A DNA stretch of 64,000 bases. Source: Tolypothrix sp. PCC 7712 (GTDB lineage Bacteria; Cyanobacteriota; Cyanobacteriia; Cyanobacteriales; Nostocaceae). Under the pieces are notes generated by a model that was not told where the DNA came from, made no database searches, and worked only from the letters and a program-made list of their open reading frames with translations. The stretch spans positions 1,116,001 through 1,180,000 of the forward strand of contig NZ_CP063785.1 of NCBI RefSeq assembly GCF_025860405.1. Direction: 5' to 3'. This document shows positions 54,010 to 63,079 of this stretch, one piece after another. The position numbers and the translations under genes are program-made. Positions within the stretch are counted from its first letter, which is position 1. The number at the start of each line of letters is the position of its first letter.

Positions 54010-55341
54010 ATGTTAATGTCTGCCAGTTCTGATTTTGTTGCTCTATGCCGAGAGCAAATAGCATTGTTAACCCAAGGGCTAGGAGCATCGTTAAGTGTTG
54101 TCTACTTAACACAAGAATTGGTGGGGTCTCCTACAGGTGAGGCAAAACTGATTCCTGTAGTGGTATATCCAGAGACGGCTATATTAAAGCAGGGTGAGGA
54201 GACTGCTGAGGTGAAAACACCTAAGCACATGAAAATCAGCAATGTTTTAGCTTTACCGCAATATCGGGGACAAACATTGCCGGATGATGGGGAATCATCA
54301 ACTTCGCCACAGGATTCTGAAGCATCAGAGGAATACCTACTGAGTGAAAACCAAATTGTTTTACCCTTGAGTCATGAGGGTGTGATGATGGGGTTACTCG
54401 TGACGGGTAGAGAAGATAGGGCATGGAATGAACAGGAGCAAAGTCAGATTCAAAGCATAGCCCAAAGTCTAGCGATCGCCTGTATTTTAGATCAACGTCG
54501 AGCTTGGTTACAGCAGCAATTGCAACAACAACAGATTTTGCAAGAACAGCAGCGCGATTTGCTAGATAATCTCTTGCACCAGTTTCGTAACCCCTTAACA
54601 GCAATTAGAACCTTTGGCAAACTGCTAATGAAACGCTTGCGTGCTGGCGACCCGAACCGCGATGTAGCTGGTAACATCATCCGAGAAAGCGATCGCCTGC
54701 AAGAATTATTACTACAGTTTGATCAGGTCGTTGATTTATCAGAAGCAGATTTAGCACCTCTCCCACTTCCAGAAACTCAAGTAGTAGAAGCTACTCTGCA
54801 AAAAGAATCAACGAAGCCACCCTTGTTATTACCAGGAACAGGAGAAAAAGAAGCTGATTGTGCTTTAGCAGAGTTATTAGCGCCATTATTAGTGTCAGCT
54901 AAAGCAATTGCTCAAGAAAGAAATTTACAGCTAATTACTAAAATTCCCCGAAATTTGCCCTTAGTCCGTGCCAACACTAAAGCATTACAAGAAGTATTAA
55001 ATAACATCATTGATAATGCATTGAAATACACGCCAGCAGGAGGCAAGATTTTCATTCAAGTAGGGCAAGAACAAGATAATTTACAAGGAATTGCCATTAG
55101 TGACACCGGGCCAGGGATTCCATCAGAAGATTTAGCACATATTGGCGAACGTCATTACCGAGGAGTACAGGCGCAAACAGATATCCCTGGTACAGGTTTA
55201 GGATTAGCGATCGCTAAACAGTTGATCGAGCAAATGCAGGGTAAAATCGAAGTTTTTAGCCCTGCAATTAATTCCACCATCGTCTCACCCAAAGCACCGG
55301 GGACGACGTTTATTATTTGGTTACCAGAAGTTGAAGGTTAG
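54010..55341 (+). CDS. GAF-type sensor histidine kinase
   Basis: A 443-residue soluble histidine kinase. A GAF-like domain (about 5-165) is followed by a Gln-rich coiled linker (QQQLQQQQILQEQQ), HisKA with H190 in LLHQFRNPLTAI, and an HATPase domain (NNIIDNALKYTPAGG, ISDTGPGIPSED, GTGLGLAIAKQL). It lacks transmembrane helices, so it senses a cytosolic signal. Two ATG codons (MLMSAS) start the frame. No response regulator is adjacent, so it is an orphan kinase. Similar cyanobacterial kinases occur as single genes. Confidence 0.9.
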   Translation: MLMSASSDFVALCREQIALLTQGLGASLSVVYLTQELVGSPTGEAKLIPVVVYPETAILKQGEETAEVKTPKHMKISNVLALPQYRGQTLPDDGESSTSPQDSEASEEYLLSENQIVLPLSHEGVMMGLLVTGREDRAWNEQEQSQIQSIAQSLAIACILDQRRAWLQQQLQQQQILQEQQRDLLDNLLHQFRNPLTAIRTFGKLLMKRLRAGDPNRDVAGNIIRESDRLQELLLQFDQVVDLSEADLAPLPLPETQVVEATLQKESTKPPLLLPGTGEKEADCALAELLAPLLVSAKAIAQERNLQLITKIPRNLPLVRANTKALQEVLNNIIDNALKYTPAGGKIFIQVGQEQDNLQGIAISDTGPGIPSEDLAHIGERHYRGVQAQTDIPGTGLGLAIAKQLIEQMQGKIEVFSPAINSTIVSPKAPGTTFIIWLPEVEG

Positions 55342-55344
55342 TCA

Positions 55345-55439
55345 TTTGTTTTTTGTCCTTTGTCATTTGTCTTTTGTTCTTTGTGAATCACCAACGACCA
55401 ATGACCAATGACTAATGACCAATGACCAATGACCAATAA
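55345..55439. repeat. Heptamer array between histidine kinase and SLH genes
   Basis: TCATTTG/TCCTTTG units followed by AATGACC heptamers, running up to the SLH-protein stop codon; convergent genes on both sides. Confidence 0.83.
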
Positions 55440-56681
55440 CTATTTGAGCGATAACAACAGGTTCTGATTGATAGTCATTTGTAGGTCGGTGTCGGGGTCG
55501 ATGGCGATGAGGTCTACACTGTTCTTACCGAAGAACAAGCCTATCAAAGCACCGATACCAGCGCCGCCGAGAACTTCTTCTGTAGCGATCGCGCGATCGC
55601 CTGTGACTGCAGATACAGCAGCAGCAGCTCCAGCGCCTAGGACGGTATCTTTAATGATGCTTCCTGTACTAGTCCCCTTGTTGACGGTTTCTGTCTTGGT
55701 AATGACCTCAGAGGTGGCGCTAACTTGATATTCTTGGCCATTGGTCAATACTAGTTTTTGGGCGACGAATTGAGAACCGCCTTGTGCTGGTTTGATTTGA
55801 CCAACTACCTGACTACCAGCCGGAATGACCACAACACCATCTTGGGTAATGACGTTTTGGGCTACGGTTAGGGTTAAAGGTGCAGTCTCAGTTTTGGTAA
55901 CGAGAATTTTTTGCGCCTGATCGTACTTCACAGGAATAGCAGTTCCTTGAGGAATGGTGACTGCTACAGGTGTGGGTGTGGTAGATTGAGCCACCACAAT
56001 GTAAGGCGAGTTAACAGCAGAGGCTTGATTGGAACTAACCAACGCTTGATAAATAAACGCTGCTACCTGCGCTCTTGTGGCGGTGGTTGTAGGATTGAGG
56101 AACTTCACATTGGGATAGTTCACGACAATTTGTTTTTCTGTAGCAGCTGCGATCGGACTCCGAGCGTAGTCAGCGATATTAGAAGCATCGTTGAAATATT
56201 GCAGAGTGCTTTCAATATTGCTACTAGGACTATATTCCAAACCGTTGGCGAGGGAAACTAGAACCTGCTGACGAGGAATTGCTTGGTTAGGTTCAAAGCG
56301 GTTACCGGGATATCCTGACAAGAAACCGATGGTATAAGCTTGCTGAATAGCACTAGCTGCCCAATAGTTGCTGGGTACATCTGTAAAGTTAATTGCTTGC
56401 CGTTGTGGAGATTTTTGGAAAGCTTTGTTAACCATAGCAGCAAATTGGGCGCGGGTAACTGGTTCTTCTGGACGGAAACTACCATCAGGAAACCCAGCAA
56501 TTACTCCTCTTTGTGATAATTGTTGAATAAATTGTGCTGCCCAATAATTAGAATTAACATCAGAAAAAGTAGTTTGTGCAAAAGAAGGAGCAGCTGTAAT
56601 TAAAGGTGCTACTGTAGCAGTTGTAATACTTAAAGCCATTAATGCAGCTGTTCCGGATTGCCAACGATTTAAAGCAAACAT
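55440..56681 (-). CDS. SLH-domain surface protein with conserved C-terminal domain
   Basis: A 413-residue exported protein. Signal peptide 1-36 (ALMALSITTATVAPLITAA...AQ) is followed by three S-layer homology repeats (FSDVNSNYWAAQFIQQL..., FTDVPSNYWAASAIQQAYT..., FNDASNIADYARSPIAAATE...), which anchor proteins to the peptidoglycan-linked polymer. The C-terminal 180 residues (TIPQGTAIPVKYDQAQKILV, VIPAGSQVVGQIKPAQGG, GAGAAAAVSAVTGDRAIATE) match the paralogue at 57047 and look like a VirB10/TrbI-like beta domain. The signal peptide also matches the paralogue, so the SLH part seems to be an insertion between shared ends. Confidence 0.87.
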   Translation of the reverse strand: MFALNRWQSGTAALMALSITTATVAPLITAAPSFAQTTFSDVNSNYWAAQFIQQLSQRGVIAGFPDGSFRPEEPVTRAQFAAMVNKAFQKSPQRQAINFTDVPSNYWAASAIQQAYTIGFLSGYPGNRFEPNQAIPRQQVLVSLANGLEYSPSSNIESTLQYFNDASNIADYARSPIAAATEKQIVVNYPNVKFLNPTTTATRAQVAAFIYQALVSSNQASAVNSPYIVVAQSTTPTPVAVTIPQGTAIPVKYDQAQKILVTKTETAPLTLTVAQNVITQDGVVVIPAGSQVVGQIKPAQGGSQFVAQKLVLTNGQEYQVSATSEVITKTETVNKGTSTGSIIKDTVLGAGAAAAVSAVTGDRAIATEEVLGGAGIGALIGLFFGKNSVDLIAIDPDTDLQMTINQNLLLSLK

Positions 56682-57046
56682 AGAGTTTTAGTCCAATATA
56701 ATTTATTTGTTTTTCTGTTACTTACCTAGACAATTGATGGATGCTAATGTTCCTAAGTATTCTGCCTTTTTATAAAACCGTGACTTAAGTCACAGTTCGT
56801 TATTAAAGCATCTAGATAAAGTTAAAAACTGCAATACCAATAGTTTGATTTAAGCGTTAACCTAAGCAAACATTAAGGTATAGTATTGAGTTTTGATTGT
56901 TTATATTCAAGGCAAGATAAAATTATCCGGATGAAATAGAATTAGCCGGATAAAAGAGCTATTAAAAATTAAGCGATCGCACACATATAAAAAGTGGCGA
57001 TCGCAGATTAGGGATGATTAAATTCAATACTGAAAGCTAGTTGAGT
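56682..57046. other. Promoter region of the SLH-protein gene
   Basis: 365 AT-rich bases between two same-strand paralogues. Two HIP1 octamers at about 56974 and 56997 could pair as a hairpin after the upstream gene; otherwise nothing notable. Confidence 0.4.
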
Positions 57047-57739
57047 CTAGTAGCGGGATAATAGCAATCTAGAGTTCAATGTGATACCTAAATCCTGTTC
57101 AGGACGCAAGACGAAAACATCAGCTTGGTTTTTCCTTAGCAGTACACTTGCTCCAGCACCAGCCGCCGCACCAATAAGAGGTTCTAAAACTTCAATTTTG
57201 CGGTTACCTGTAACTAATGAAATTAAAGTTGCAGCACCAGCACCAATAGCAGCATCTGTTAAAATACTGCCTGTATCAGTTCCTTTAGATATTTTTTCAA
57301 CTTGGGAATATGTGCGAGAACTAGCACTAATTTGCTGACGGCGACCAGAAGCAAATACTAATTCTTGAGCGACAAATCTCACACCTTGGTTATTGTTATT
57401 ATTTCTGTCGCTAGAATAAACGCTACCGAGGTTTACAGGTTCTAGTCTACCAACAACATCAGTTCCACGAGGAATTAATACGTTCCTGTTATTATCGATA
57501 ATATCACTGGCGATTTTGAGTGTTAGATCCATTCTTTCGCCGGGCTTAACAATTACTTTTTCTTTTTCGTATGTAACAGGAAAAGTTACATTAGCAGGAA
57601 TAGTAACTGTTCGGGATTGGTTAATATTATATTGGGCACTAGCAGGAGCAGAGGCAAATAAAGGCGCGATCGCACCTGTAGTAATTGCCATTGCCATGAG
57701 TGCAGCAGTTCCAGTTTTCCAACGATAAAGGCGTGTCAT
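57047..57739 (-). CDS. Exported paralogue of the SLH-protein C-terminal domain
   Basis: A 230-residue secreted protein with a signal peptide (GTAALMAMAITTGAIAPLFA...AQ) nearly the same as in the SLH gene downstream, but with no SLH repeats. The mature part (VTIPANVTFPVTYEKEKVIV, VLIPRGTDVVGRLEPVN, FVAQELVFASGRRQQISASS, KGTDTGSILTDAAIGAGAAT) aligns with the C-terminal part of that protein. An Asn run (DRNNNNNQG) interrupts it. Periplasmic or outer-envelope location is likely; the function is unknown. The two are tandem duplicates that differ by the SLH module. Confidence 0.83.
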   Translation of the reverse strand: MTRLYRWKTGTAALMAMAITTGAIAPLFASAPASAQYNINQSRTVTIPANVTFPVTYEKEKVIVKPGERMDLTLKIASDIIDNNRNVLIPRGTDVVGRLEPVNLGSVYSSDRNNNNNQGVRFVAQELVFASGRRQQISASSRTYSQVEKISKGTDTGSILTDAAIGAGAATLISLVTGNRKIEVLEPLIGAAAGAGASVLLRKNQADVFVLRPEQDLGITLNSRLLLSRY

Positions 57740-58086
57740 ACTAGGGGTTTCCGTTTAAGTCTGAGAGATTTTTAATGACGCATATTTACTGAATTTGTTT
57801 CAGCATATTTTGAAACCTGTCTATAGGGATATGCCGTAGGTAAAGTAGTTCTAAGACGCGCAGTATTTGCGATCGCTCTTCAGCCGTTATAGGCTGCTAA
57901 TACGCGTCTATTAATTAGTTCGCTATACATATATGATATCTGACGGCAAACGTGGTCAGATTGTTCCTGAGGGTTGATATTTGCTAAAAAAAACTGGTGA
58001 TGACAAAAATAGTCAAATCGTAGGAAATATATAAATACAGGATTTGATAAAGATATTTGGCGATGTCTTATTCTCATCATATCTCT

Positions 58087-58291
58087 ATAGGATTCATATT
58101 TGATTTTTGGAATTTACGTAGTAGTGGCGTGTCTAGCCTTAGATGTTGCAATAAAGATTAATTTTATCCGCGTTTATCTGCGTTTATCGGCGGTTAATTT
58201 TTTCTAGTAGCAACTTAAAACAACTGTAGCAACGTACTGGTTTTGCTACATGGTATTGAGATTTTTTCAAAAATCAAATCTGAATTCCTAT
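58087..58291. mobile_element. MITE-like element with about 25-bp terminal inverted repeats
   Basis: ATAGGATTCATATTTGATTT at the left matches inverted AAATCAAATCTGAATTCCTAT at the right (shown shortened: AATCAAATCTGAATTCC). Length about 205 bp, no open frame. The ends begin TATAGGA, and TA borders suggest a mariner/IS630-type target. Interior contains a tandem TTTATC(T)GCG word. Confidence 0.55.
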
Positions 58292-58340
58292 ACTCCAGTC
58301 ATCAGTAATGCATTGCATTTTATACTGGCAATTAAGTTTA

Positions 58341-58400
58341 GGGTAAAAGCATAAGGGGAAGAGTTAAAGGTTTACTCCCTTTTCCCTTTCACTTTTCCCC
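58341..58400. repeat. Purine/pyrimidine hairpin repeat
   Basis: GGGTAAAAGCATAAGGGGAAG pairs loosely with CTTTCACTTTTCCCCC (first arm begins GGGTAAAAG). Fourth member of the hairpin family seen at 9471, 17600 and 42166. Confidence 0.5.
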
Positions 58401-59094
58401 CTTCACCAACTACTATTAACTCCACATCTATATATAGTGACTTGTCTGGGTTGGGATTTTTTAAGATTAATTACAAAATTCCATGCTCCGACTATTGTGA
58501 GAAAACCTTGGCAGAAAAAATTGTCTGATAGTAGCCTTTATTAGACTTGACAATGTGACAAACTAGCTGCTCAATCTGGGAGATTACAATTTTTTTGTCG
58601 TCAAGGGAAAATATTTTAGTCAACTCTCACCATACTGCTACGGCTCACTCAATTTGCAGTTGTGATTCTTCTACTACCCATGCATAGCCGACGCAAGCAG
58701 AGGTTTATTTGATTTTTCTGGGTAAATGTGAAATGCTTTAGCCAGTTCTCCCTAGCCAAACTAGACGATGAATATTTGCCTTAACTTGGCCGTTTATTCG
58801 ATTGTCAAACAAGTCAAAAATCAAAAACCTCTACTTTCCCAACTAGCAAATATGCTTACCGAGCTTTCTTCTTAACCAACAGGGGTAAATATAGGCGCAT
58901 CTTGCAAGGAGTTTAATTTTTCTTTGCGCTTTACAAAAATCCTTTAGCCAACAACAAAAAACTGCTGATTATGATGTTAAATTTTGTAAAATAGAAGTCT
59001 TCAAGGCTAGAATACACATATATAGATAGTTAAACTAACAAGAAGTGCATCTTTACTGTTAATTATTAAAAGTAAATGTGGCCCAATAGCCTCA

Positions 59095-62000
59095 ATGATC
59101 CCAATACAACTAATTCTCAAAAATTTTCTCAGTTACCGTGATGCAACTTTAGATTTTCGCGGTTTACATACAGCTTGTATTTGTGGTTCCAATGGTGCGG
59201 GTAAATCTTCCCTTCTGGAAGCAATCACTTGGGCGATTTGGGGTGAAAGCCGCGCCGCTGCTGAAGATGATGTTATTCATACAGGCTCTAAAGAAGTTCG
59301 GGTTGATTTCACTTTCCAAAGTAACCAACAAAAATATCGAGTGATTCGCACCCGCGTGCGGAGTGGAACTAGTGTTTTAGAATTCCAAATCGAAACGCCT
59401 AATGGTTTTAGTCCTCTGACTGGCAAAGGAGTGAGGGCAACCCAAGATTTGATTCTAGAACATATCAAGCTGGATTACGATACTTTTATTAATTCTGCTT
59501 ACTTACGTCAAGGGCGGGCGGATGAATTCATGCTGAAGCGCCCGACGGAACGCAAAGAAATTTTAGCGGAGTTATTGAAGCTGAATCAGTATGATGATTT
59601 GGAAGAACGCGCTAAGGAATCATCCCGTCAGTTTAAAGCGCGGGTGGAAGAATTGGAACGTTCTTTAGAGTCAATTAAAATTCAGTTACAACAGCGTGAA
59701 ACAACGCAAGCGCAAAAAGTTGAGTTAGAAGCAGAACTTAACCAACTGCAACAAGTGCAAGCTTTTGAAACGATTCAATTACAAAGTTTGCAGGTTGTAC
59801 AGCACCAACGCCAAACAAAAGTAGAACAACTAAATTTTGTAAGACAACAATACCAAAATCTGACTCAAGATTGCGATCGCCTACAACAAGAGCAGTTAGC
59901 TGTTAAAAACCAAATTGCGGAATTAGAAAAGATATTAAGCCAAGAAGCGGAAATAAAAGCTGGATATCAACAATATCAAACATTACAATCCCAGGAAGAA
60001 GCGTTTGCTAACAAATTCGCGGAATTTACCCGCGCGCAACAAAACCGTCAACAAAAGCAACAGCAGCTTACCAAACAAATTAATGAAATTGAACGCCAAC
60101 TGCAACAAGCGCAAGCTCAATTAGAAGCTTTGCAGCAACAAGAACGGGAAATTCAGCAAACCCTTACCAAATCTGGTGAGGTAGAAGCTGGTTTGGCGCA
60201 ACTCACCGCCGCGCGTCAAAGAGTAGCGCATTTCGATCAGTTGCAAATGCAAGTGTCTCCCTTGTTACAACAACGCGCCACTTTACAAAGCCAAATAGAT
60301 AGATTCCATGCGGGTTTGGTGGCGCGCTTAGAACAGCTAGCAAATACAGAAAATCAACTCCAACGACAACAACATCGCCAACCACAACTGCAACAGGCTG
60401 TGATGGATGTGGCTATTCAAATTGAGGAATTGGAGAAAAAGCGGGTTTATTTGCAACGTGTACAGGAGAAAGGACAAGAAAGACGACATTTTATTGAACG
60501 GCTACAAGCGCACCAAAGAGATTATGAAAAACTCTTAGGAGAACTAGAGCAAAAACTGCAAATGCTCCAGACTCCAAATGCGCTGTGTCCCCTGTGCGAA
60601 CGTCCCCTTGATGAGCATCACTGGGATCGAGTGGTATCTAAAACTGAAGAGGAATTAAAAGATACACAGGGACAGTTTTGGGTAGTTCGCGAACAAATGG
60701 CTGTATCTGATAGAGAGATTCAAGTCCTTCGGCAAGAATACAGAGATATTCATCAGCAATTAGCCAGTTATGATACCTTGCGCGAACAACGGGGACAGTT
60801 AGCCGCTCAGTTAGAAGCTACCAGCGATGTGCAGCAACAGTTACAACAAATTGCGGCAGAAAAACAACATTTAGAGCGATCGCTCCAATTAGGTGATTAC
60901 GCCCCCGACAAGCAAGCCGAACTACAGCAGCTAGACCAATATCTGCAAAAACTCAATTACAATGAACAAGACCATGCCCTAGCCCGTAGCGAAGTCGAGC
61001 GTTGGCGGTGGGCAGAAATTAAACAAGGGCAGATTAAAGACGCAACTAAGCGGCAAACGCAACTAGCAGCACGTAAGCCAGAATTAGAAGCAACTATAGC
61101 CCAATTACAAACCAGAATCCAGCAAGAGCAAGTAAATTCTGAGTGCGCCCAACAAATCGCCGCCCTCGATCGCTATATTACAGAACTAGGCTACAGCCCT
61201 GAGCAGCACAATCAATTGCGAATGGCTGTGAAGCAAAATCAAGCTTGGCATTTGCGCTATCAACAAATGCTCTCAGCCCAGCAACAGTATCCCCAACTAC
61301 TGACGCGATCGCAAGAATTAGCAGCAGCCAAAACTGCGAGATTGACAGAACGGCAAACCCTAGCCAGTCAAATTGACAGCATTAGCGAGCAATTAGCAGA
61401 AACTGCTAACCCAACAGCGCAAATTCAAACATTAGAACAGCAACTCCAGATTCGCAGACGACAACTCGACGAACAAATTGCCAAATTAGGGCGTTTGGAA
61501 CAGTTGGCTGTACAGCTAGAATCGCTGCAAATTCAGTACGAACAGCAGCAACAGCAATTACAATCCACCAAACAGCAACAACGCGTCTATCAGGAATTAG
61601 CGCAAGCTTTTGGTAAAAATGGTATCCAAGCATTGATGATTGAAAACGTCTTGCCGCAGTTAGAAGCCGAGACAAATCAACTACTTTCCCGACTCAGCGC
61701 CAATCAACTGCACGTACAATTTATTACTCAAAAAGCTGGACGTAATGGTAAATCAACTAAGAAGAATGTCAAGCTAATAGACACCTTAGATATTTTAATC
61801 GCTGATGCCAGAGGCACAAGATCCTACGAAACCTACTCTGGTGGAGAAGCCTTTAGAATTAACTTTGCCATTCGCCTCGCCCTAGCCAAACTCCTAGCGC
61901 AGAGGGCAGGAGCAGCATTGCAATTGTTGATTGTCGATGAAGGATTTGGCACACAGGATGCCGAAGGATGCGATCGCCTAATTGCAGCCATCAATGCGAT

Positions 62001-62121
62001 CGCCTCTGATTTCGCCTGTATCCTCACCGTCACCCATATGCCCCACTTGAAGGAGGCTTTCCAAGCGCGGATTGAGGTTGATAAAAATCAGGAAGGCTCG
62101 CACGTGCGGATTTTGACTTGA
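59095..62121 (+). CDS. sbcC: Exonuclease subunit SbcC
   Basis: SMC-like ATPase of the SbcCD (Rad50-Mre11) nuclease, which opens hairpins and trims DNA ends. 1008 residues. Walker A is GSNGAGKSS near the N-terminus (IPIQLILKNFLSYRD precedes it); long Gln-rich coiled coils flank the zinc hook CPLCERPLD (about residue 500); the C-terminus has the signature TYSGGEAFRINFAIRL, Walker B LLIVDEGFGTQD and the His switch TVTHMP. It is intact. sbcD is not in the window. Hairpin cleavage is noteworthy in a genome so full of palindromic repeats. Confidence 0.94.
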   Translation: MIPIQLILKNFLSYRDATLDFRGLHTACICGSNGAGKSSLLEAITWAIWGESRAAAEDDVIHTGSKEVRVDFTFQSNQQKYRVIRTRVRSGTSVLEFQIETPNGFSPLTGKGVRATQDLILEHIKLDYDTFINSAYLRQGRADEFMLKRPTERKEILAELLKLNQYDDLEERAKESSRQFKARVEELERSLESIKIQLQQRETTQAQKVELEAELNQLQQVQAFETIQLQSLQVVQHQRQTKVEQLNFVRQQYQNLTQDCDRLQQEQLAVKNQIAELEKILSQEAEIKAGYQQYQTLQSQEEAFANKFAEFTRAQQNRQQKQQQLTKQINEIERQLQQAQAQLEALQQQEREIQQTLTKSGEVEAGLAQLTAARQRVAHFDQLQMQVSPLLQQRATLQSQIDRFHAGLVARLEQLANTENQLQRQQHRQPQLQQAVMDVAIQIEELEKKRVYLQRVQEKGQERRHFIERLQAHQRDYEKLLGELEQKLQMLQTPNALCPLCERPLDEHHWDRVVSKTEEELKDTQGQFWVVREQMAVSDREIQVLRQEYRDIHQQLASYDTLREQRGQLAAQLEATSDVQQQLQQIAAEKQHLERSLQLGDYAPDKQAELQQLDQYLQKLNYNEQDHALARSEVERWRWAEIKQGQIKDATKRQTQLAARKPELEATIAQLQTRIQQEQVNSECAQQIAALDRYITELGYSPEQHNQLRMAVKQNQAWHLRYQQMLSAQQQYPQLLTRSQELAAAKTARLTERQTLASQIDSISEQLAETANPTAQIQTLEQQLQIRRRQLDEQIAKLGRLEQLAVQLESLQIQYEQQQQQLQSTKQQQRVYQELAQAFGKNGIQALMIENVLPQLEAETNQLLSRLSANQLHVQFITQKAGRNGKSTKKNVKLIDTLDILIADARGTRSYETYSGGEAFRINFAIRLALAKLLAQRAGAALQLLIVDEGFGTQDAEGCDRLIAAINAIASDFACILTVTHMPHLKEAFQARIEVDKNQEGSHVRILT

Positions 62122-62266
62122 GGACTGGGGACTGGGGACTGGGGACTGGGGATAAGGGAGATGAGGGAGATGAGGGGGATGAGGGAGAAAAAACAATTAC
62201 CAATTACCAATTACCCATTACCAATTACCAATGCCCCATGCCCCATGCCCAATGCCCTATGCCCAT
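62122..62266. repeat. Heptamer array after sbcC
   Basis: GGGGACT heptamers, GATGAGGGA units, then ATTACCA and CATGCCC units between the convergent sbcC and SRPBCC genes, ending at the stop of the latter. Confidence 0.88.
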
Positions 62267-62707
62267 TCACATCCTTTCCGCCACCTGTTTGAGCCGAATT
62301 AGTTGCGCTTGCATATCTTGTTTTGTCCAAGCGGCGGCGAAGGTATTGAAACCCCAACTGACTAAGGGGTTGGGGATGTCGAACTCAAAACGATTGATTA
62401 GCTGCGTTCCCTTTTCTAGGGGTTGACATTCCCAGCGATCGCGTCCTTGGAAAAATCCTTTAAATTCCCAAACCACTAAACCTGGTTGTCGTTCTGCGAC
62501 AACCGTTTTTAATGTGGGTTGAATTACTGGAATTTGAATAGTGAAACGGCTTTGGCTCCCAACATCCGTACTCCAGACTTCACCCACAGGTTCGCAACGT
62601 AAAACCGGATTTAGCCAGCGATGCATAAGAGTTAAATCGGTAATACAATGCTCCACTACCGTAGCTGGGGCATTAATTTGAATCGATTGTTCCAGAACTT
62701 GGGGCAT
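62267..62707 (-). CDS. SRPBCC family (START-like) protein
   Basis: I start at ATG 62707 (MPQVLEQSIQINAPATVVEH), giving 146 residues. The open frame runs on to 62902, but those 65 codons are pure repeat sequence (HLSLVIGHLS, SPVPSPQPP), so they are not part of the normal protein. The domain has the SRPBCC hydrophobic-ligand fold: INAPATVVEHCITDLTLMHR, VGSQSRFTIQIPVIQPTLK, GLVVWEFKGFFQGRDRWEC, LINRFEFDIPNPLVSWGF. Ligand unknown. Such proteins bind lipids or polyketides, or act as cyclases. Confidence 0.85.
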   Translation of the reverse strand: MPQVLEQSIQINAPATVVEHCITDLTLMHRWLNPVLRCEPVGEVWSTDVGSQSRFTIQIPVIQPTLKTVVAERQPGLVVWEFKGFFQGRDRWECQPLEKGTQLINRFEFDIPNPLVSWGFNTFAAAWTKQDMQAQLIRLKQVAERM

Positions 62708-62745
62708 ATGGTTGATGCAGCTTTTGCAATTAGAGTAACTCAAAA

Positions 62746-62911
62746 TGGGGACTGGGGGTTGGGGACTGGGGACTGGGGAACTCGGGGCCCCCTCTGGGGA
62801 TAAGGGGTAATGGGGACTGGGGACAAGGGGAAATAACAAACACCCAACTACCAATGACAAATGACCAATGACCAATGACAAATGACCAATGACCAATAAC
62901 AAATGACAAAC
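62746..62911. repeat. Heptamer array upstream of the SRPBCC gene
   Basis: GGGGACT/GGGGGTT heptamers, then AATGACC and AATGACA units. The array is open on the minus strand and fuses in frame to the SRPBCC gene. The remaining 62912-63079 has no feature except the promoter of the next gene. Confidence 0.88.
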
Positions 62912-63079
62912 CCTGAAGATTAAAAATTACTCAGGATACCAATGTCAAAGATACTTTTACTGGTACATTGTTAGGCTAAATACTCGTGAACTTACGGGGA
63001 TAAAGGATTGAGTAAGACAATCCATGTCAGAACACTGAAGTGTTTTGGCGTAACAATCAACTTTTAATTCCGAAAAACC

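Larger units (their letters stand above)
57740..59094. other. 1.35-kb intergenic region with a MITE and hairpin
   Basis: Between divergent genes. No credible gene; a 66-codon minus-strand frame at 57880-58080 looks random. Contains the inverted-repeat element at 58087-58291, the hairpin at 58341-58400 and an AT-rich tail with the sbcC promoter. Within the element is the repeat ATCCGCGTTTATCTGCG, common in cyanobacterial spacers. Confidence 0.45.

Noticed and set aside
57880..58080. 66-codon minus-strand frame in the large gap before sbcC
   Set aside because: No ribosome site or recognisable motif; it adjoins a repeat element.
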